Below are positions 44,150 to 55,836 of a DNA stretch of 64,000 nucleotides, piece after piece. The DNA is from Larix kaempferi (Eukaryota > Streptophyta > Pinopsida > Pinales > Pinaceae). The DNA lies in the NCBI GenBank assembly GCA_027924585.1, contig BSBM01000609.1, positions 1,561,501 to 1,625,500 on the forward strand. Direction: 5' to 3'. The notes under the pieces were generated by a model. It did no database searches and was not told the DNA's origin. It was given only the letters and a program-made list of their open reading frames with translations. The position numbers were made by a program, and so were the translations under genes. How positions within the stretch are numbered: position 1 is the stretch's first letter; each line of letters starts with the position of its first letter.

Positions 44150-46640
44150 CGTTTCACCAACGAGAAGCATAGGCATCCACGTTTGCTAGATTCCTCGTTT
44201 ATAGAGCGAATGGAATCCTGCCACGTGTTTTTCCGGTTTGGCCCCAGATATTTCTGACTGTTACGGCTTTCTCTGCAGGAGAACTCATATTTTATCTTTA
44301 GTCGTCTTTGTTGACCGTGTCATCGAAATTATTTGAATTACTTTGCCCCTTTCACGCAGATCCTCGACCATGTCGCAGCAATTTTGAGACTTCACGCTTA
44401 CGCGGCCGATTCACTCTAGCCACCGCACCGTTTCGCAGTTTTATTTATTTATTTGAGTTTCTTTGGCCCTTTCACGCCGACCATGTCGCAGGTTTTGGTG
44501 AGTTCATGCCGACCGCTTTGGCTTGCGTCGACAGAAATGGGAAAAGTTCGCCGACACTTACATCGATTACAAAATATATCTAAAAAAAGGTAATTTGTCA
44601 CCATTCACTTTGTAGACAACTTCAAACTTGATGATCGCAGTATATATGGTCGAAACAAATAGGGATCGACCACCTATCCCTTTATTTGGCGTAATTTTTC
44701 AGGTCGACGGACCAATTGTCAAAGAACCAGTAGATAAGTGGCGGAATAGCAAGTCGAAAACTAATTTTGATGGTCATTTTGCGTCGGTGGTGTTTAACGA
44801 ATGGTTCCAAATGTGTAACTCGTCGGAGGTCGACCAGTTGTGTAACTCGTCGGAGGTCGATCAAATTTGAAATCAACCCTATGTGTCGACCATACCAAGG
44901 CTTTCAAGATGGGCATTTCGAAGTCGCAACGTGTCGACTGATTTTGCTCGACACCCATGGACAGCCTTCCTTATATTTGGTCGACTACCTGTTGATTGCT
45001 TTCAACAAAAAAAATGAAATTCAATGTTCGTCCTGCTCCTAGTTGCTCGACATGTGAATTTTTTAATTAATTGCTTCAGATATGAGTGGACGTAGCAGAC
45101 GATAGGAGAGATTATATAGTGAGTGAACTTCAACCTGTTTCGGTACATATATTCTCGTAGGAATAAAGTTGCACATGTCACCAACCGTTTCACTGGAAAG
45201 TGTTAGAGTCACAGCGAAAAGGTGGCTACCAATACCCGACGGCGCACAAATACAACCAAACTTGACAGCATTTGGGTTGATGCAGTGTAAGCAGGCAGTC
45301 CATCTCTGCATGGAAAAAGCTTACGAGATCTACATTTTTTATTAGAAACTTGAGCATTCAATGACCAATTGGACATTAAACAACCTTCCATAACGTTACC
45401 CACATCAACATTTATTTCTTTGGGTTTAATCCATCACGAAGTTATGAACTTTGGTTCAGTAGTACCGATCTCTGCCTATCGACGTATATCTGGATTTGAC
45501 GGATTGGACCTCCTGGATTTCAATGTAACAATGGTTAAATGTCGCCGACCATTTCGCTGCAAGTGTTAGAGTCACGACGAAACAATCACTACTAATACCT
45601 CTCAGTGCACATATACAACAAAACTCGAAAGAATTTGGGTTGATGCAGTGTAAACAGGGAGCGCAGCTCTGCATGGCAAAAGCCAATACCTGTCGACGCA
45701 CAAATACAACCAAACTTGCCAGCATTTGGGTTGATGCAGTGTAAATAGGCGGTGCAACTCTGCATGGGAAAAGCTTACGAGATGTACATTTTTTATTAGA
45801 AACTTAAGCATTCAATAACGGATTAGATATTGAACAACCTTCCATAAGGTTACCCACGTGAACATTGATTTCTTTGGGTTTAATCCATCACGAAGTTATG
45901 AACTTTGGTTTAGTAGTACCGATCTCTGCCTATCGACGTATATCTGGATTTGATGGATTGGACATCATGGACATTCTTTCTTGTGGGGATAGGAGAACAT
46001 ATTTCAATGCAACAATGGTTAAATGTGCTCAGACACCGGTGCACTGCCTTTACTCTTAATCGTTTATAAAATTCGATGGGTAAAGCCTCTGTGATTGTTT
46101 TGTTGTTTACTAATGTTATTGTGACATCATCTCAGTTTTTTCTCAGCATTCGAATTGCCATCAATTTGTTCCTGTTTCACGGAGAAACAACCCTCTTGAG
46201 GAGTGAAAGGCTCTTGTTTTCTACTCAAAAACAAGGTTCTCCGCTAAAACCAAACTCATATTTCTTGTTATAATTACCCTGTTCCTGTTTAATATTTACA
46301 AACAAGGTTCTGCTGTATTTTTGAGTGTTTTTTGTTGGAAATTAGAGTTTGTTTCTATCAGTGCACTATCATTTATTAACTCGTGTTACTTTTATGTTCA
46401 ATCTTTAAAGTTAATATTTGATCATATGTGATTTATTTAGTGGTTTTAGATGAAAGGGTGCTTGACTCGTATATATTGATTTCCTTGTGTTTATCAATAT
46501 ATGTTTTCTACTAACTTGGTCAGATAATTTGCACCGCAACAGTTTTTGTCTCCTAGAAAAGTTAGGTCTTCTAGAAAAATAATCTTTAATTTAGGCATCT
46601 AGTACATGAACAATACTATATTGTTCTCCATGTTCCTGTT
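44150..46640. other. GTCGA-rich non-coding region
   Basis: The base composition changes abruptly at about 44,140 to higher GC, with many GTCGAC and TCGAC words. It begins with a phrase (CATAGAGCGAATGGA-like at about 44,199, then CTGCCACGTGTTTT) that recurs at about 56,457 in the same orientation. It contains the 454-bp direct duplication. No open frame looks real. It may be a regulatory or LTR-like part of the element that includes 55,837-61,160. Confidence 0.45.
45199..46025. repeat. Direct duplication, 454-bp period
   Basis: Copy 1 (about 45,225-45,560) and copy 2 (about 45,680-46,025) share TTTGGGTTGATGCAGTGTAA, CATTTTTTATTAGAAACTTN, TTAATCCATCACGAAGTTAT and GATCTCTGCCTATCGACGTA at a constant offset of 454 bp. 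A shorter sub-module around TTGGGTTGATGCAGTG occurs a third time at about 45,630. Confidence 0.85.
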
Positions 46641-47350
46641 TAATATTTAAAAGCAAGGTTCTCATAGGAAATTTAAAAATAAGGTTCTCAAAACAACTTC
46701 TTACAAATATTGACGGAGTCGAGTAAACCAAAATGTCCATCAATTCGACCACATAGTTAATATTCAAGTGGTTAATTTCCTGGGAATACTGCCTGACAGA
46801 ATAATGCCAAATACAAAGAAAATGATAAATAATTTATCCTTTGTCTGCAAAATTGACATCAATATCCACGATGGTGAGCAGTTCTTGGGTAATCCATCAG
46901 TGTTTGCAATTCGAGCAAATAGTTGATGCGATAATTGAAAAATAGACGACAAGAAAGTTTTGCCACCATTGAATTTCGTGGAGCGTCCATTGACCAGTGA
47001 CCAATGATTCAGCGGCCACCAGGATGATATTCTTGCTTATGTCAACTATGGAAGTCGACCAGCATTAGAATTGACTAAGAGTGGTTCATTTGAGATAAAA
47101 AGACCAACGACCAAAACAAGTAGACGTTTAAATGCATATAACTTTATTTGAAGTATCGACCACCGACAAGGAAGATAAGTAGTCGGATGTCGGCTTGGAT
47201 ACAGTAACCATGTGTATTTAAGAGTTTCCTAAAGATAGACAATAACGACTGACAGTCTTGGTCAAACAGAGATCCAACTACCATGCAGTCTGATGACGTC
47301 GAGATCTACGAGTTGACCGTTTGAATCTTTTTGGCCGATGCCATCATTGG
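46640..47350. repeat. Inverted repeat, left arm (0.7 kb)
   Basis: This arm is the reverse complement, at roughly 90% by eye, of 48,647-49,220 continued at 55,837-55,965. Landmarks: GGTTAATTTCCTGGGAATAC, ATCCACGATGGTGAGCAGT, AAGTTTTGCCACCATTGAAT, GTGTATTTAAGAGTTTCCT and the inner edge CGATGCCATCATTGG. Confidence 0.85.
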
Positions 47351-47459
47351 TGAAAGTATGGATATGTCAATCATTATTTTTTCGCCTGAACTATCGACCA
47401 TTTCGATCAAATTACTTCATCAACCAGAAAATTCATCATCGACCGTCGCCAGAATATCA

Positions 47460-48170
47460 AGACATTTTCTCGGCAGATCCTCGACAGTCTTTATCAGCAT
47501 ATGGTACATATTTGTCCCTTTCACATGAAGAGAATCATACATTTGACCAATACACTCATTTGTATGCAACTAATACCTCTATTGCATTGCATAACAAACA
47601 AATGCTAAAAATCCTTAACATGCCAATTGCACATTGCTTTGCAGAGCAAAAGAAACAACATGTGCATACCGCAATAGATGATGAACAACTTCCATTCAGG
47701 TTCTACTAGAAAATGGTCAACAAGTCATGTTGACATCCAACTTGTGTGTCTCAACAGGCCTTGTAAACGGCTCACTTGGGAAAGTTATTGCAATTGTCTA
47801 CAACTCCATGATCAACTGCCTACATTGCCATCTTATGTTGTAATTGACTTTCTCCACTACAAAGCCCCCCCATGGGATTCTTCCAATCCAAATTATGTCC
47901 CCATCCCCCCTATAACAAGGGGTTCACGGAGGAAAGTACCACTTCGAATGGCATGGGATTTAACAATCCATAAATCACAAGGGATGACCCTCCAAAATGC
48001 AACAATAGATATTGGAAACATTGACTAACAAGGCCTTACATTCACTGCAATATCAAGAGTTAAATCTTTATCAGGCCTTCGCATATCTCCACCTTTTTCC
48101 TTCTCTAGGTATTCTCGAATGAAAGATAGTCCCTATGTGCAATGCAGAATACAAGAAGAGAAGTTGCTTG
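47460..48170 (+). pseudogene. PIF1-like (Helitron-type) helicase C-terminal relic
   Basis: Three frames together cover the end of a PIF1-family DNA helicase: HLYATNTSIALHNKQML and LNMPIAHCFAEQ (frame 1), QQVMLTSNLCVSTGLVNGSL then GKVIAIVYNS (frame 3), and YVVIDFLHYKAPPWDSSNP, RGSRRKVPLRMAWDLTIHKS and TAISRVKSLSGLRISPPFSF (frame 2). LTIHKSQG and TAISRV are the conserved late helicase motifs. Walker A and B are absent, so ATP could not be hydrolysed. PIF1 domains occur in Helitron RepHel proteins and in plant PIF1 expansions; no Rep domain is present here to decide. The relic sits exactly in the 1.3-kb centre of the inverted repeat. Confidence 0.75.
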
Positions 48171-48646
48171 CTTCAAAGTCTTTGCAGCCACATGCTCCAT
48201 AAAGTTACATTCCTAGTCCTTTGCATCTCTACTTTGCATACCTACCACTTTACTACCTTCTTCTTTTTCCAAAATGAATTGTCTATTTTTTTCATATCTT
48301 GTATTCCTATTGCTACCATCATTGAATATTTACCTATAGAAGAGAAGACAATACTACTGTATAAAGAAAACAAGAGATTTAATCCTCATATCAACACTTT
48401 TCTTGTACTACTCTATCTTATTTACTTCAATGTGTTGTCATAACTTTTTTCAAAGCGACCACATCACAACATTTCATCCCATGTTAGTCTTTTTTGCAAT
48501 AAATATAAACTGTCCCAATATATATAGTTCACTATGCTACAATGAATTGTTTGAATATATAAGTTTTATTGCATTCAAAAGTTGTCCTATAATGCTTTGT
48601 TGAAATGGATTGAAAAATATGTTATGTCCCCTTACCTAATATGCAC

Positions 48647-49220
48647 CAATGATGGCATCGACCAAAAAGCTTCAAACGATCAACTTGTACATCTCGACGT
48701 TATCAGGCTACATGGTACTCGAATCTCTGTTTGACCAAGACTGTCGGTCGTTATTGTCTATCTTCAGGAAACTCTTAAATACACATGATTACTGTATCCA
48801 AGTCGACAACCGACTACTTGTCTTCGTTGTCGATGGTCGACAGTGTCAATAAAGTTATATGCATTTAATCATCGACTTTTTTGGTCGTCGATCTTTTTAT
48901 CTCAAACGAAGCACTCTTAGTCAATTCTAATGCTCATCGACTTCCATAGTTGACATAAGCAAGAATATCATCCTAGTCGATGCTCAATCATTGGAAACTG
49001 GTCAATGGATGCTCCACGGAATTCAATGGTGGCAAAACTTTCTTGTCTACTATTCTTCAATTATCGCATCAACTATCTGCTCGAATGCCAAACCCTGATG
49101 GATTACACAAGGACTGCTCACCATCGTGGATATTGATGTCAATTTTGCAGACAAAGGATAAATCATTCATCATTTTCTTTGTATTTTCCATTATTCTGTC
49201 AAGTAGTATTCCCAGGAAAT
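48647..49220. repeat. Inverted repeat, right arm part 1
   Basis: Starts CCAATGATGGCATCG (mirror of the left arm inner edge) and runs to ATTCCCAGGAAAT, where the copia-1 element is inserted. The arm resumes at 55,837. Confidence 0.85.
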
Positions 49221-49805
49221 TGTTAGAATTTGAGCATTAATTCAATATACTCTAGGATCTTTACTGAGAGAATAACATGTACAGTATATCAATGCATATC
49301 AATCATATCAAGCATGTCAATCATCACAAGAAGCAAAAGCATGAGAGACAATAGACACATAGAGTTTCCGTGGGGAAAACCCTAAGGTGAAAAACCCCAC
49401 AACTTCCTCAGAGATAGATAGAGCAGTGATACAACCAAAGTACACAGAGATAGACTCCTCCTAGAAGCTGATCCTCCTCCTCACATGTGTGCCACTTTGT
49501 GAGTGATGGAATTGTGAGTTCTGAAGTGATCCACATAGAGATCGGGAGATCTCTATTTATACTTGTCTTGACTGCCCAATAATCTTATGGGGTCGACTTG
49601 TCTAGCTTAGCACAATAACCTCATGTTACATTAATCCGGGCTGACCCCTTACAAGGTGGTCTAATAACCCATCGTCAAGTTAACACACTTGCGACACTTG
49701 TCAATACAAATGACGACACTTCTGTATAGAGGAATAATACATCTCTATAGGAGTACAATAAATATATATATGAAATAAATTTCGAAGTTACATATACATC
49801 AACAC
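49221..49805 (-). repeat. Copia-1 3' LTR (left)
   Basis: A 585-bp LTR beginning TGTTAGAATTTGAGCATT and ending ACATATACATCAACA. It is bounded by TSD GAAAT outside and the polypurine tract inside. Confidence 0.95.
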
Positions 49806-50914
49806 TCCCTCTTAACTAGGAAGGTATTTCTCGACACAGATCTTCTAGCACAAGTCTTCTTCTCTGGATCATTGTCATCATCACTGCTGCTTCTATGTCG
49901 CTCAATCTCATAATCTACTCGTCATAGGAAGTTCTATAGAGCCAACCCTTTTTCATGCTAGATGTAGGCCTAGCCTCCATGTAGGTCTTCATCATCACTA
50001 GTCATACTGTGGAAACCTCAGGACTCATTATGTGCGTCGACAAAACCTCGCAAGAGCATCCCAGGCCTTTTACGAGCACATAGCTCAACCTATCGAATCT
50101 CCCAGGATCTTTTACATGCCACTGCACAACTTGTCCACGACCACAGACTATCAACCTGATACTCACCATACATCCACCTGATGTATATCATCACATGATC
50201 ATCCTGATCATCATCATCTCTGTGAGCAAGCCATCAAGTAGGTACACCTCAGGACTGATTACACTGCCTCTGCAAAACCTGCAAGATCTCTCAGGCATGA
50301 TTACACTGCCTCTGCAAAACCTGCAAGAGCATCTCATGACTGATTATATGCCTTTGCAAAACCTGTGTACCCAACTGTCACATCATCATCTTCAGATCAC
50401 CACATAGTCCACGGAGCACAACCCAGATGCACATCACACAGTCTCCAGTATGGGAGGACTTTCCTACCACCATACGAGACCCAGTCAACCAACATGCGAG
50501 GACTTTCCTACCAGCATGTGAGACACAACACTTACATCAACCGACATGGGAGGACTTTCCTACCACCATTTGGGAAAGGCTCAACACTTACATCAATGGC
50601 CATGGGAGAACTTTCCTGTCACCATGTCGAAATGGCCCCAGCACTTATGTCAATGGTCATGGGAGGAATTTCCTACCACCATGCCAGACTAGCCCCAGTC
50701 CTTGCATCTTCACCATGGGAGGACTTTCCTACTACCATTTGAGAATGGCTCAACCCTTACATCTACACCATAGGAGGAATTTCCTACCACTATGTGAGAA
50801 TGGCTCCAGCCCTTACATCTTACCATGGGAGGACTTTCCTACCATCATGTAAGAATGGATTAGTGTGCATCTGTGTCTATGGACTCATCACTTCCCTTTG
50901 GAAGGCATCTCGAT
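49806..50914. repeat. Copia-1 3' untranslated region with two minisatellites
   Basis: Between the Pol stop and the polypurine tract lie 1.1 kb without coding frames on the sense (minus) strand. At 50,240-50,360 a unit of about 50 bp around CTGCAAAACCTGCAAGA occurs about three times. At 50,450-50,850 a unit of 46-57 bp around GGGAGGACTTTCCTACCACCAT occurs about eight times. On the antisense strand the second array translates as repeated GRTFLPP, which is an artefact of the period. Confidence 0.8.
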
Positions 50915-52490
50915 CTAAAGTACACCAAGTCTTCCTCTGAAGTATTCAAACTTCACTCTGGCCAGCGGCTTGGTCAACACATCGGCTATCTGCTCGTCCG
51001 TCGCAACATATAGGAGCTTCATTGCTCCTCTCTGCACCATATCCCTAGTATAGTGGAACTTGATCTCAATGTGCTTCGACTTGTCATGGAACACTGGGTT
51101 CTCTGACAACTTCACACAACTCTGGTTGTCACAGTATATACAAGTAGCATCCAACTGGAGATCAAACAAATCAGACAGCAACTCCCTAAGCCATACTACC
51201 TCACAACTAGCCAAATAAGCCGTGACATACTCTACTTCAGCTGTATGCAGTGCCATACAGGACTGCTTCCTGCTAAACCAAGAGATCATACCGGATCCCA
51301 TACTGAAGCAGCACCCCGAAGTGCTCTTCCGATCAATGGCACTGCCTGCCCAATCCGAATCAACATAACCCTCCAGGTTAAACTTCTGATTCACATCATA
51401 CTTGAGCCCATAATCAACTGTACCCTTCAGGTACCTCAGAACATGCTTTGCAGCTATCAGGTGAACATGTCTCGGATCTGTCAGATACTGGATCAAGGTG
51501 TTCACCGCAAAGCAAATTTCTGGTCTCGTATTCGTCAGGCACATCAAGGACCCAATCATTTGACGATACATCATAGCATCAACCGGATTAGATGAAGCAT
51601 CACACAGAAGCTTCAGGTTCGATGCCATAGGTGTGGCCATGGCCTTGTAGTCCATCATCCTGAACCTCTTCAGGATCTCTACTGCATACTTCCCTTGTTC
51701 AAGGAAGATTCCATCTGCACTCTTCCACACCTCCATACCAAGAAAGTAGTGCATCATACCCAAGTCCTTCATCTCGAACTCGGCAGCCAACTTCTTCTTC
51801 ATGTCGGAAATCAATCTATCCTCACCTGTCAGAAACATGACATCCACATACAATAGTAGAATCACAAGATTGCCTTCCTCAACCTTTTAGTAAAGGTTGG
51901 AATCCGCTTTACTCTTGGTAAATCCCCAACTGGATAGGAAGCCATCTATCCTACCATACCAGGTCTTGGGTGACTGTTTCAAACCATACAGGGCTTTCTT
52001 CAGTTTGCACACATGAGTTCCTCTATCATGTGTCTCAAACCCGAGTGGCTACTCCACATACACTTCCTATTCAACTACACCATTCAAGAAAGTAGTCTTG
52101 ACATCCATCTGGTGTACCTTCCATTTCATCTGCAGCCAGAGAAAGTACTGATCTAATGGAAGTGTACCTGGCCATAGGAGCAAAAGTCTCTTCATAATCA
52201 ATTCCTTCTTTCTGGGAGAAGCCACAAGCTACAAACCTAGCTTTGTATTTTTCTATGCTGCCATCTGTAACATGCTTGATCTTATAGATCCATTTGGAAG
52301 TCACCATAGACTTCCCATCTGGTCTTGGGACCACATCATTCTTCATGATCAACGGATCATGGCATTCTTCCAATACTGCATCCCAGATCCTGGGAACTTC
52401 ATATTCTTCAATATCTTCAATAGATAGCTTTGTTGCTGGAACAAATGTTGTAATCCTTCTTTTGTAGGTGACGGTATACGATCTTTCCTA
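50915..52490 (-). pseudogene. Copia-1 Pol: reverse transcriptase and RNase H
   Basis: The minus-strand segments carry the RVT_2 reverse transcriptase: SKWIYKIKHVTDGSIEKYKA, YEETFAPMARYTSIR and MDVKTTFLNG with its catalytic Asp (52,071-52,373 and just below), then LKKALYGLKQSP (about 51,990), the active-site region LLYVDVMFLTG where the family has YVDD (second Asp changed to Val), and the RNase H block GYVDSDWAGS...DRKSTSG...CDNQSCVKL to the stop at 50,915. It copies the RNA genome into cDNA in the virus-like particle. Stops at VVE*EVYVE* (about 52,050), a stop near 51,887, a frame break at about 52,100 and the mutated active site make it dead. Confidence 0.9.
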
Positions 52491-52900
52491 CAAGACAAGT
52501 TAAATTGCATGATTAGAAACATCTCATAGTTTTTAGAACAAATTCTTATACATAAAGAAATATGTCATACAGTCATGCAATTATTTTAGCCAATGCTTCA
52601 ATACAACATTTATCCATATCCCGTAACTTTCTAGATGCTTGCCAATCTCTACCGGAACATTGTTAAGAGTGTGCACAACTCCCAACATGTCAACAAAGAG
52701 GTTTCATTCTAGATAAGTAGCAATGGAATGTTGTACAGTGCTAAAGGCCACTTACCCATCACATGCATATTAGTAGTATACTGTTCATTAATGCAATTAT
52801 TCTAATATGCATAATACACAACCTAAGTCTAGGAACATAAGTATATACATCATTGAATTTAAACAATCAGATATACAAGAAATGATAATTCAAATACTTA
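52491..52900. other. Unrelated filler replacing part of copia-1 Pol
   Basis: No copia protein homology is seen in any frame. AT-rich DNA with ATTCTTATACATAAAG and similar strings lies where the integrase C-terminus and reverse transcriptase N-terminus should be. It may be an insertion combined with a deletion. Confidence 0.55.
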
Positions 52901-53594
52901 TCTTTGTTTGTTTGTTGGGTAGACTCCCTCTGAATCTTTTCTTCCTTGCGGGAGCTATTGGAGTCCTATTCTGAAGTAGCTTGTTCTACACCTTTCTGTT
53001 TGTGGAATGTAGAGAGTGGACAACTCCCTCTTAATCCCTGAATCGCTGCATAGCTTCTTGAAATATTCTGAAGTGAATTTGTCGGATCCACTCAGAGAAT
53101 TGGATGACATTGGACTGCATGCATCGGAGTGGATAATTTCCAAGATTACTTATGCCTTGCCTTCACTACTTGGAAATGTCTTCTTGGTGTTCTTTCCCTT
53201 TGCAAATGCCTTCATGATTTGTCTGGATTTCAGGAAGACCTTCCATTGCTTTGCTTGCAATTGGTAGTGCTCTATAGTGCATGTGTGCAAGCCTTCTGTG
53301 CCAAAGTTCACTTGGCTCTACTGATTCATGGACCATGGCTTGTTTTGGTTGGCCCTTTAATTTGTATAATCCTCCCTCTTGCTCTCCAATCACAACTACA
53401 TCATCTATAGTCTTACCTTTTGGCCACATTAGGACTTGGCCATCTATAAATGCAACCCTCATGCCTTTTGCATCCAATGCAAATATGGAGAGCAGATTCT
53501 TCTTGAGACCTGGAACATAAAGTACATCTTTCATCTTCATAGACTTTCCAGAGTCTAGTTTATAGGAGGCTTCACCGCTCCCTTTTATTGGATA
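52900..53594 (-). pseudogene. Copia-1 Pol: pre-integrase and deleted integrase core
   Basis: It continues the Gag frame after a single TAG (53,595-53,597). DVLYVPGLKKNLLSI and LWHRRLAHMHYRALP form the GAG_pre-integrase zinc-binding region. The integrase core follows out of frame: EIIHSDACSPMSSNSLSGSD (first catalytic Asp in HSD) joins directly to KFTSEYFKKLCSDSGIKREL and LYIPQT. The central part of the core, including the second catalytic Asp, has been deleted. Homology ends near 52,900. Confidence 0.8.
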
Positions 53595-54656
53595 CTAGTA
53601 GTCATATGCAAGTTTCACCTTGTGGGGTGAATCATGTTCAGATAGATTCACAAAGGATTCTTTGAATCCTGTCATGTGTTTAAAATCCCCACTATCTATA
53701 AGCCAATCATTACTTCCATGAGTAATGGTTCCAGTGAGAGCAGAAATCAAAACATATTCTTCATCACTAGAAGAATCTTCATTATCTTCTCTAACCCTCT
53801 TCCTGGGAGGTTCATCATCTTCTGCAGCATGAGCATGATGTCTTCTTTTGAAGTTCTTCTTCTTGTCAGAACCCTCTTTCTTATTCTTGGGACAATCTCT
53901 GGAATAATGTCCCTTCTCATCACATGTATAGCAATGGACATAGGACATGTTCCTTCGAGGTCTGGGACTACCTCTTTGATTTTGATGGTGATGTCTTTCT
54001 TTCTTGCCATGGTGGTGAGCTTTCTTATCACCATGTCTTTTGGAGTGAGCTGTGAAAGCTTGGTCTCCATTTCCCATCTTCTCTTCTTGAGCTACAATTC
54101 GAGCTTCGTCCTGTGAGCATTCTTCCCATAGCCTACTAAAGGTGATGCGTTTCTTCCTAGCACAAATTCCTTGGATGAAGGAATCCCATAATCTAGGAAG
54201 GCCATTGAGAGTGGTCATCACCACTTCTCCATTTTCTATATCTTCACCCACAGCTTCAAGTTGTTCTTTTATCTGGGAGACCCTTGAGAAATATGACTGC
54301 ATAGTTTCTGCATTCTGGATCTTGATATTCTTCAATTGATTCCTCGGGGTCATTTTCCGATTTATGTTCTTCCCTTCAAATAGTTTGGTCAAGGAATCAA
54401 ACATCTCCTTTGGTGTCTTTAGGGATGACACATGGGGTATGAGATGATCTTTGATAGAATCAGCAATGATCCTCTTTTCCTTGACCAAGTTCCTCTTGTG
54501 AAGAGCCTTAGCCTCTTCTCCCTCTGGGACAGGGACCTCTTCACTTATATAAGTGTCCAACTCATTTTCTTCGAGGATTAACCCAATCCTATACTTCCAT
54601 GCACGGAAGTTATCAACCCCTTCAAGCTTATCCTCAACCTTGGTTTGGTGAGACAT
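53595..54656 (-). pseudogene. Copia-1 Gag and protease region, 353 codons
   Basis: A start at 54,656 (MSHQTKVEDKLEGVDNFRAW) gives a copia Gag of the UBN2/retrotran_gag type: LEGVDNFRAWKYRIGLILEE, FSRVSQIKEQLEAVGEDIEN and TTLNGLPRLWDSFIQGICAR. A basic stretch follows, then a CCHC knuckle CYTCDEKGHYSRDC (about residue 240) and the protease site WLIDSGDFKHMTG near residue 325. The family consensus there is DSGASxHM, so two residues next to the catalytic Asp differ. Gag forms the particle and protease matures it. The frame is open until a TAG at 53,595 that would block the Pol fusion. Confidence 0.9.
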
Positions 54657-55218
54657 CTTAAAGAGTACTTCAAATGGAAATCGAAGAGATTTTAGGTCTT
54701 ACCACTTGATTTGCTGAAAACTGGATCTGGTGCCGGATTAGCGTTTGTCAGAGAAACCCTAAAATTTCAAACTTTGAGTTTCAACTTTCTAAAAGGATAG
54801 AAAGATGCGCCTTGATGAACTGATCATCCTAGTATATTCAGAAATTGAGATCTGCAAAGTTTCACCCTTTAGAAATGCCTTTTAGTCTTTTCGGATTCAC
54901 TAAGGAGAACCCTGAATTAGGGTTTGAGTTTCCCGAAGATTTACCCAGTCAAAAATCTCAATCCAAATCTCTAAGCTTCGATTTTTTCAAGGATCTTCCA
55001 TCTATGTCTTCAGATTTCAGAAATTCCTATTTTTATGGAAACCCTAATTTTTAGGGCCAAAACTGAAACAACTCAGAATTGAATTCTGATTAGACGGATA
55101 GATTCACCTTGCTGAGGAGAGTCAATCTATCATTTTACTTTTCCAAAATATGTGGAGAGAAACCCAAAAACAAGAATCCCTAGCTTCCGCAGCTGCATAA
55201 TGTCTTCTTCTCAGGTTA
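54657..55218. other. Copia-1 5' untranslated leader
   Basis: Between the primer-binding site and the Gag start, about 560 bp of leader without a convincing frame on the minus strand. The + strand frame at 54,845-55,054 is antisense by-product. Confidence 0.7.
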
Positions 55219-55230
55219 GCTCTGATACCA
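55219..55230 (-). promoter_or_regulatory. Copia-1 primer-binding site (tRNA-iMet)
   Basis: TGGTATCAGAGC on the minus strand, immediately inside the 5' LTR, complementary to the 3' end of plant initiator tRNA-Met, where reverse transcription begins. Confidence 0.9.
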
Positions 55231-55836
55231 TGTTATAATTTGAGCATTAATTCAATATACTCTAGGATCTTTACTGAGAGAATAACATGTACAGTATATC
55301 AATGCATATCAATCATAGCAAGCATGTCAATCATCACAAGAAGAAAAAGTATGAGAGATAATAGACACACAGAGTTTCCATGGGGAAAACTCTAAGGTGA
55401 AAAACCCCATAACTTCCTCAGAGATAGATAGAGTAATGATACAACCAAAGTACATAGAGATAGACTTCTCCTAGCAGTTGATCCTCCTCCTCACATGTGC
55501 GCCACTTTCGGAGTGATGGAAGTGTGAGTTTTGAAGTGATCCAAATAGAGATCGGGAGATCTCTATTTATACTTGTCCTGACTGCCCAATAATCTTATGG
55601 GGCCGACTTGTCTAGCTTAGCAAAATAACCTCATGTTACATTAATCCAGGCCGACCCCTTACAAGGTGGTCTAATAACCCATCGGCAAGTTAACACACTT
55701 GCGACACTTGTCAATACAAATGACGACACTTGTCAATACAAATGACGACACTTTCGTATAGAGGAATAATACATCTCTATAGGAGTACAATAAATATATA
55801 TATGAAATACATTCCGAAGTTACATATACATCAACA
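55231..55836 (-). repeat. Copia-1 5' LTR (right)
   Basis: A 606-bp LTR, TGTTATAATTTGAGC... to CAACA. It differs from its partner by scattered substitutions and by a tandem 22-bp duplication of CGACACTTGTCAATACAAAT near 55,720. It would carry the element's promoter, read leftward. Confidence 0.95.

Larger units (their letters stand above)
49221..55836 (-). mobile_element. Copia-1: complete but defective Ty1/copia retrotransposon
   Basis: It has two LTRs in direct orientation (49,221-49,805 and 55,231-55,836), both TGTTA...CAACA, and a 5-bp TSD GAAAT (49,216-49,220 and 55,837-55,841). The primer-binding site TGGTATCAGAGC (tRNA-iMet) is at 55,219-55,230 on the minus strand. A polypurine tract TTAAGAGGGAG is at 49,806-49,816. 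Gag and Pol run leftward. The integrase and reverse-transcriptase N-terminal region are largely deleted. The insertion interrupts the inverted repeat arm, so it is younger than that structure. LTRs look about 95% identical, apart from a 22-bp duplication in the right one. Confidence 0.95.

Noticed and set aside
48135-48603. Plus-strand 102- and 66-codon frames after the helicase relic
   Set aside because: Phe/Ile/Tyr-rich AT-driven frames beyond the end of helicase homology, with no motif and overlapping each other.
50365-50852. Two overlapping + strand frames with repeated GRTFLPP
   Set aside because: Antisense to copia-1 and generated by the 3' UTR minisatellite. Period and peptide repeat coincide.
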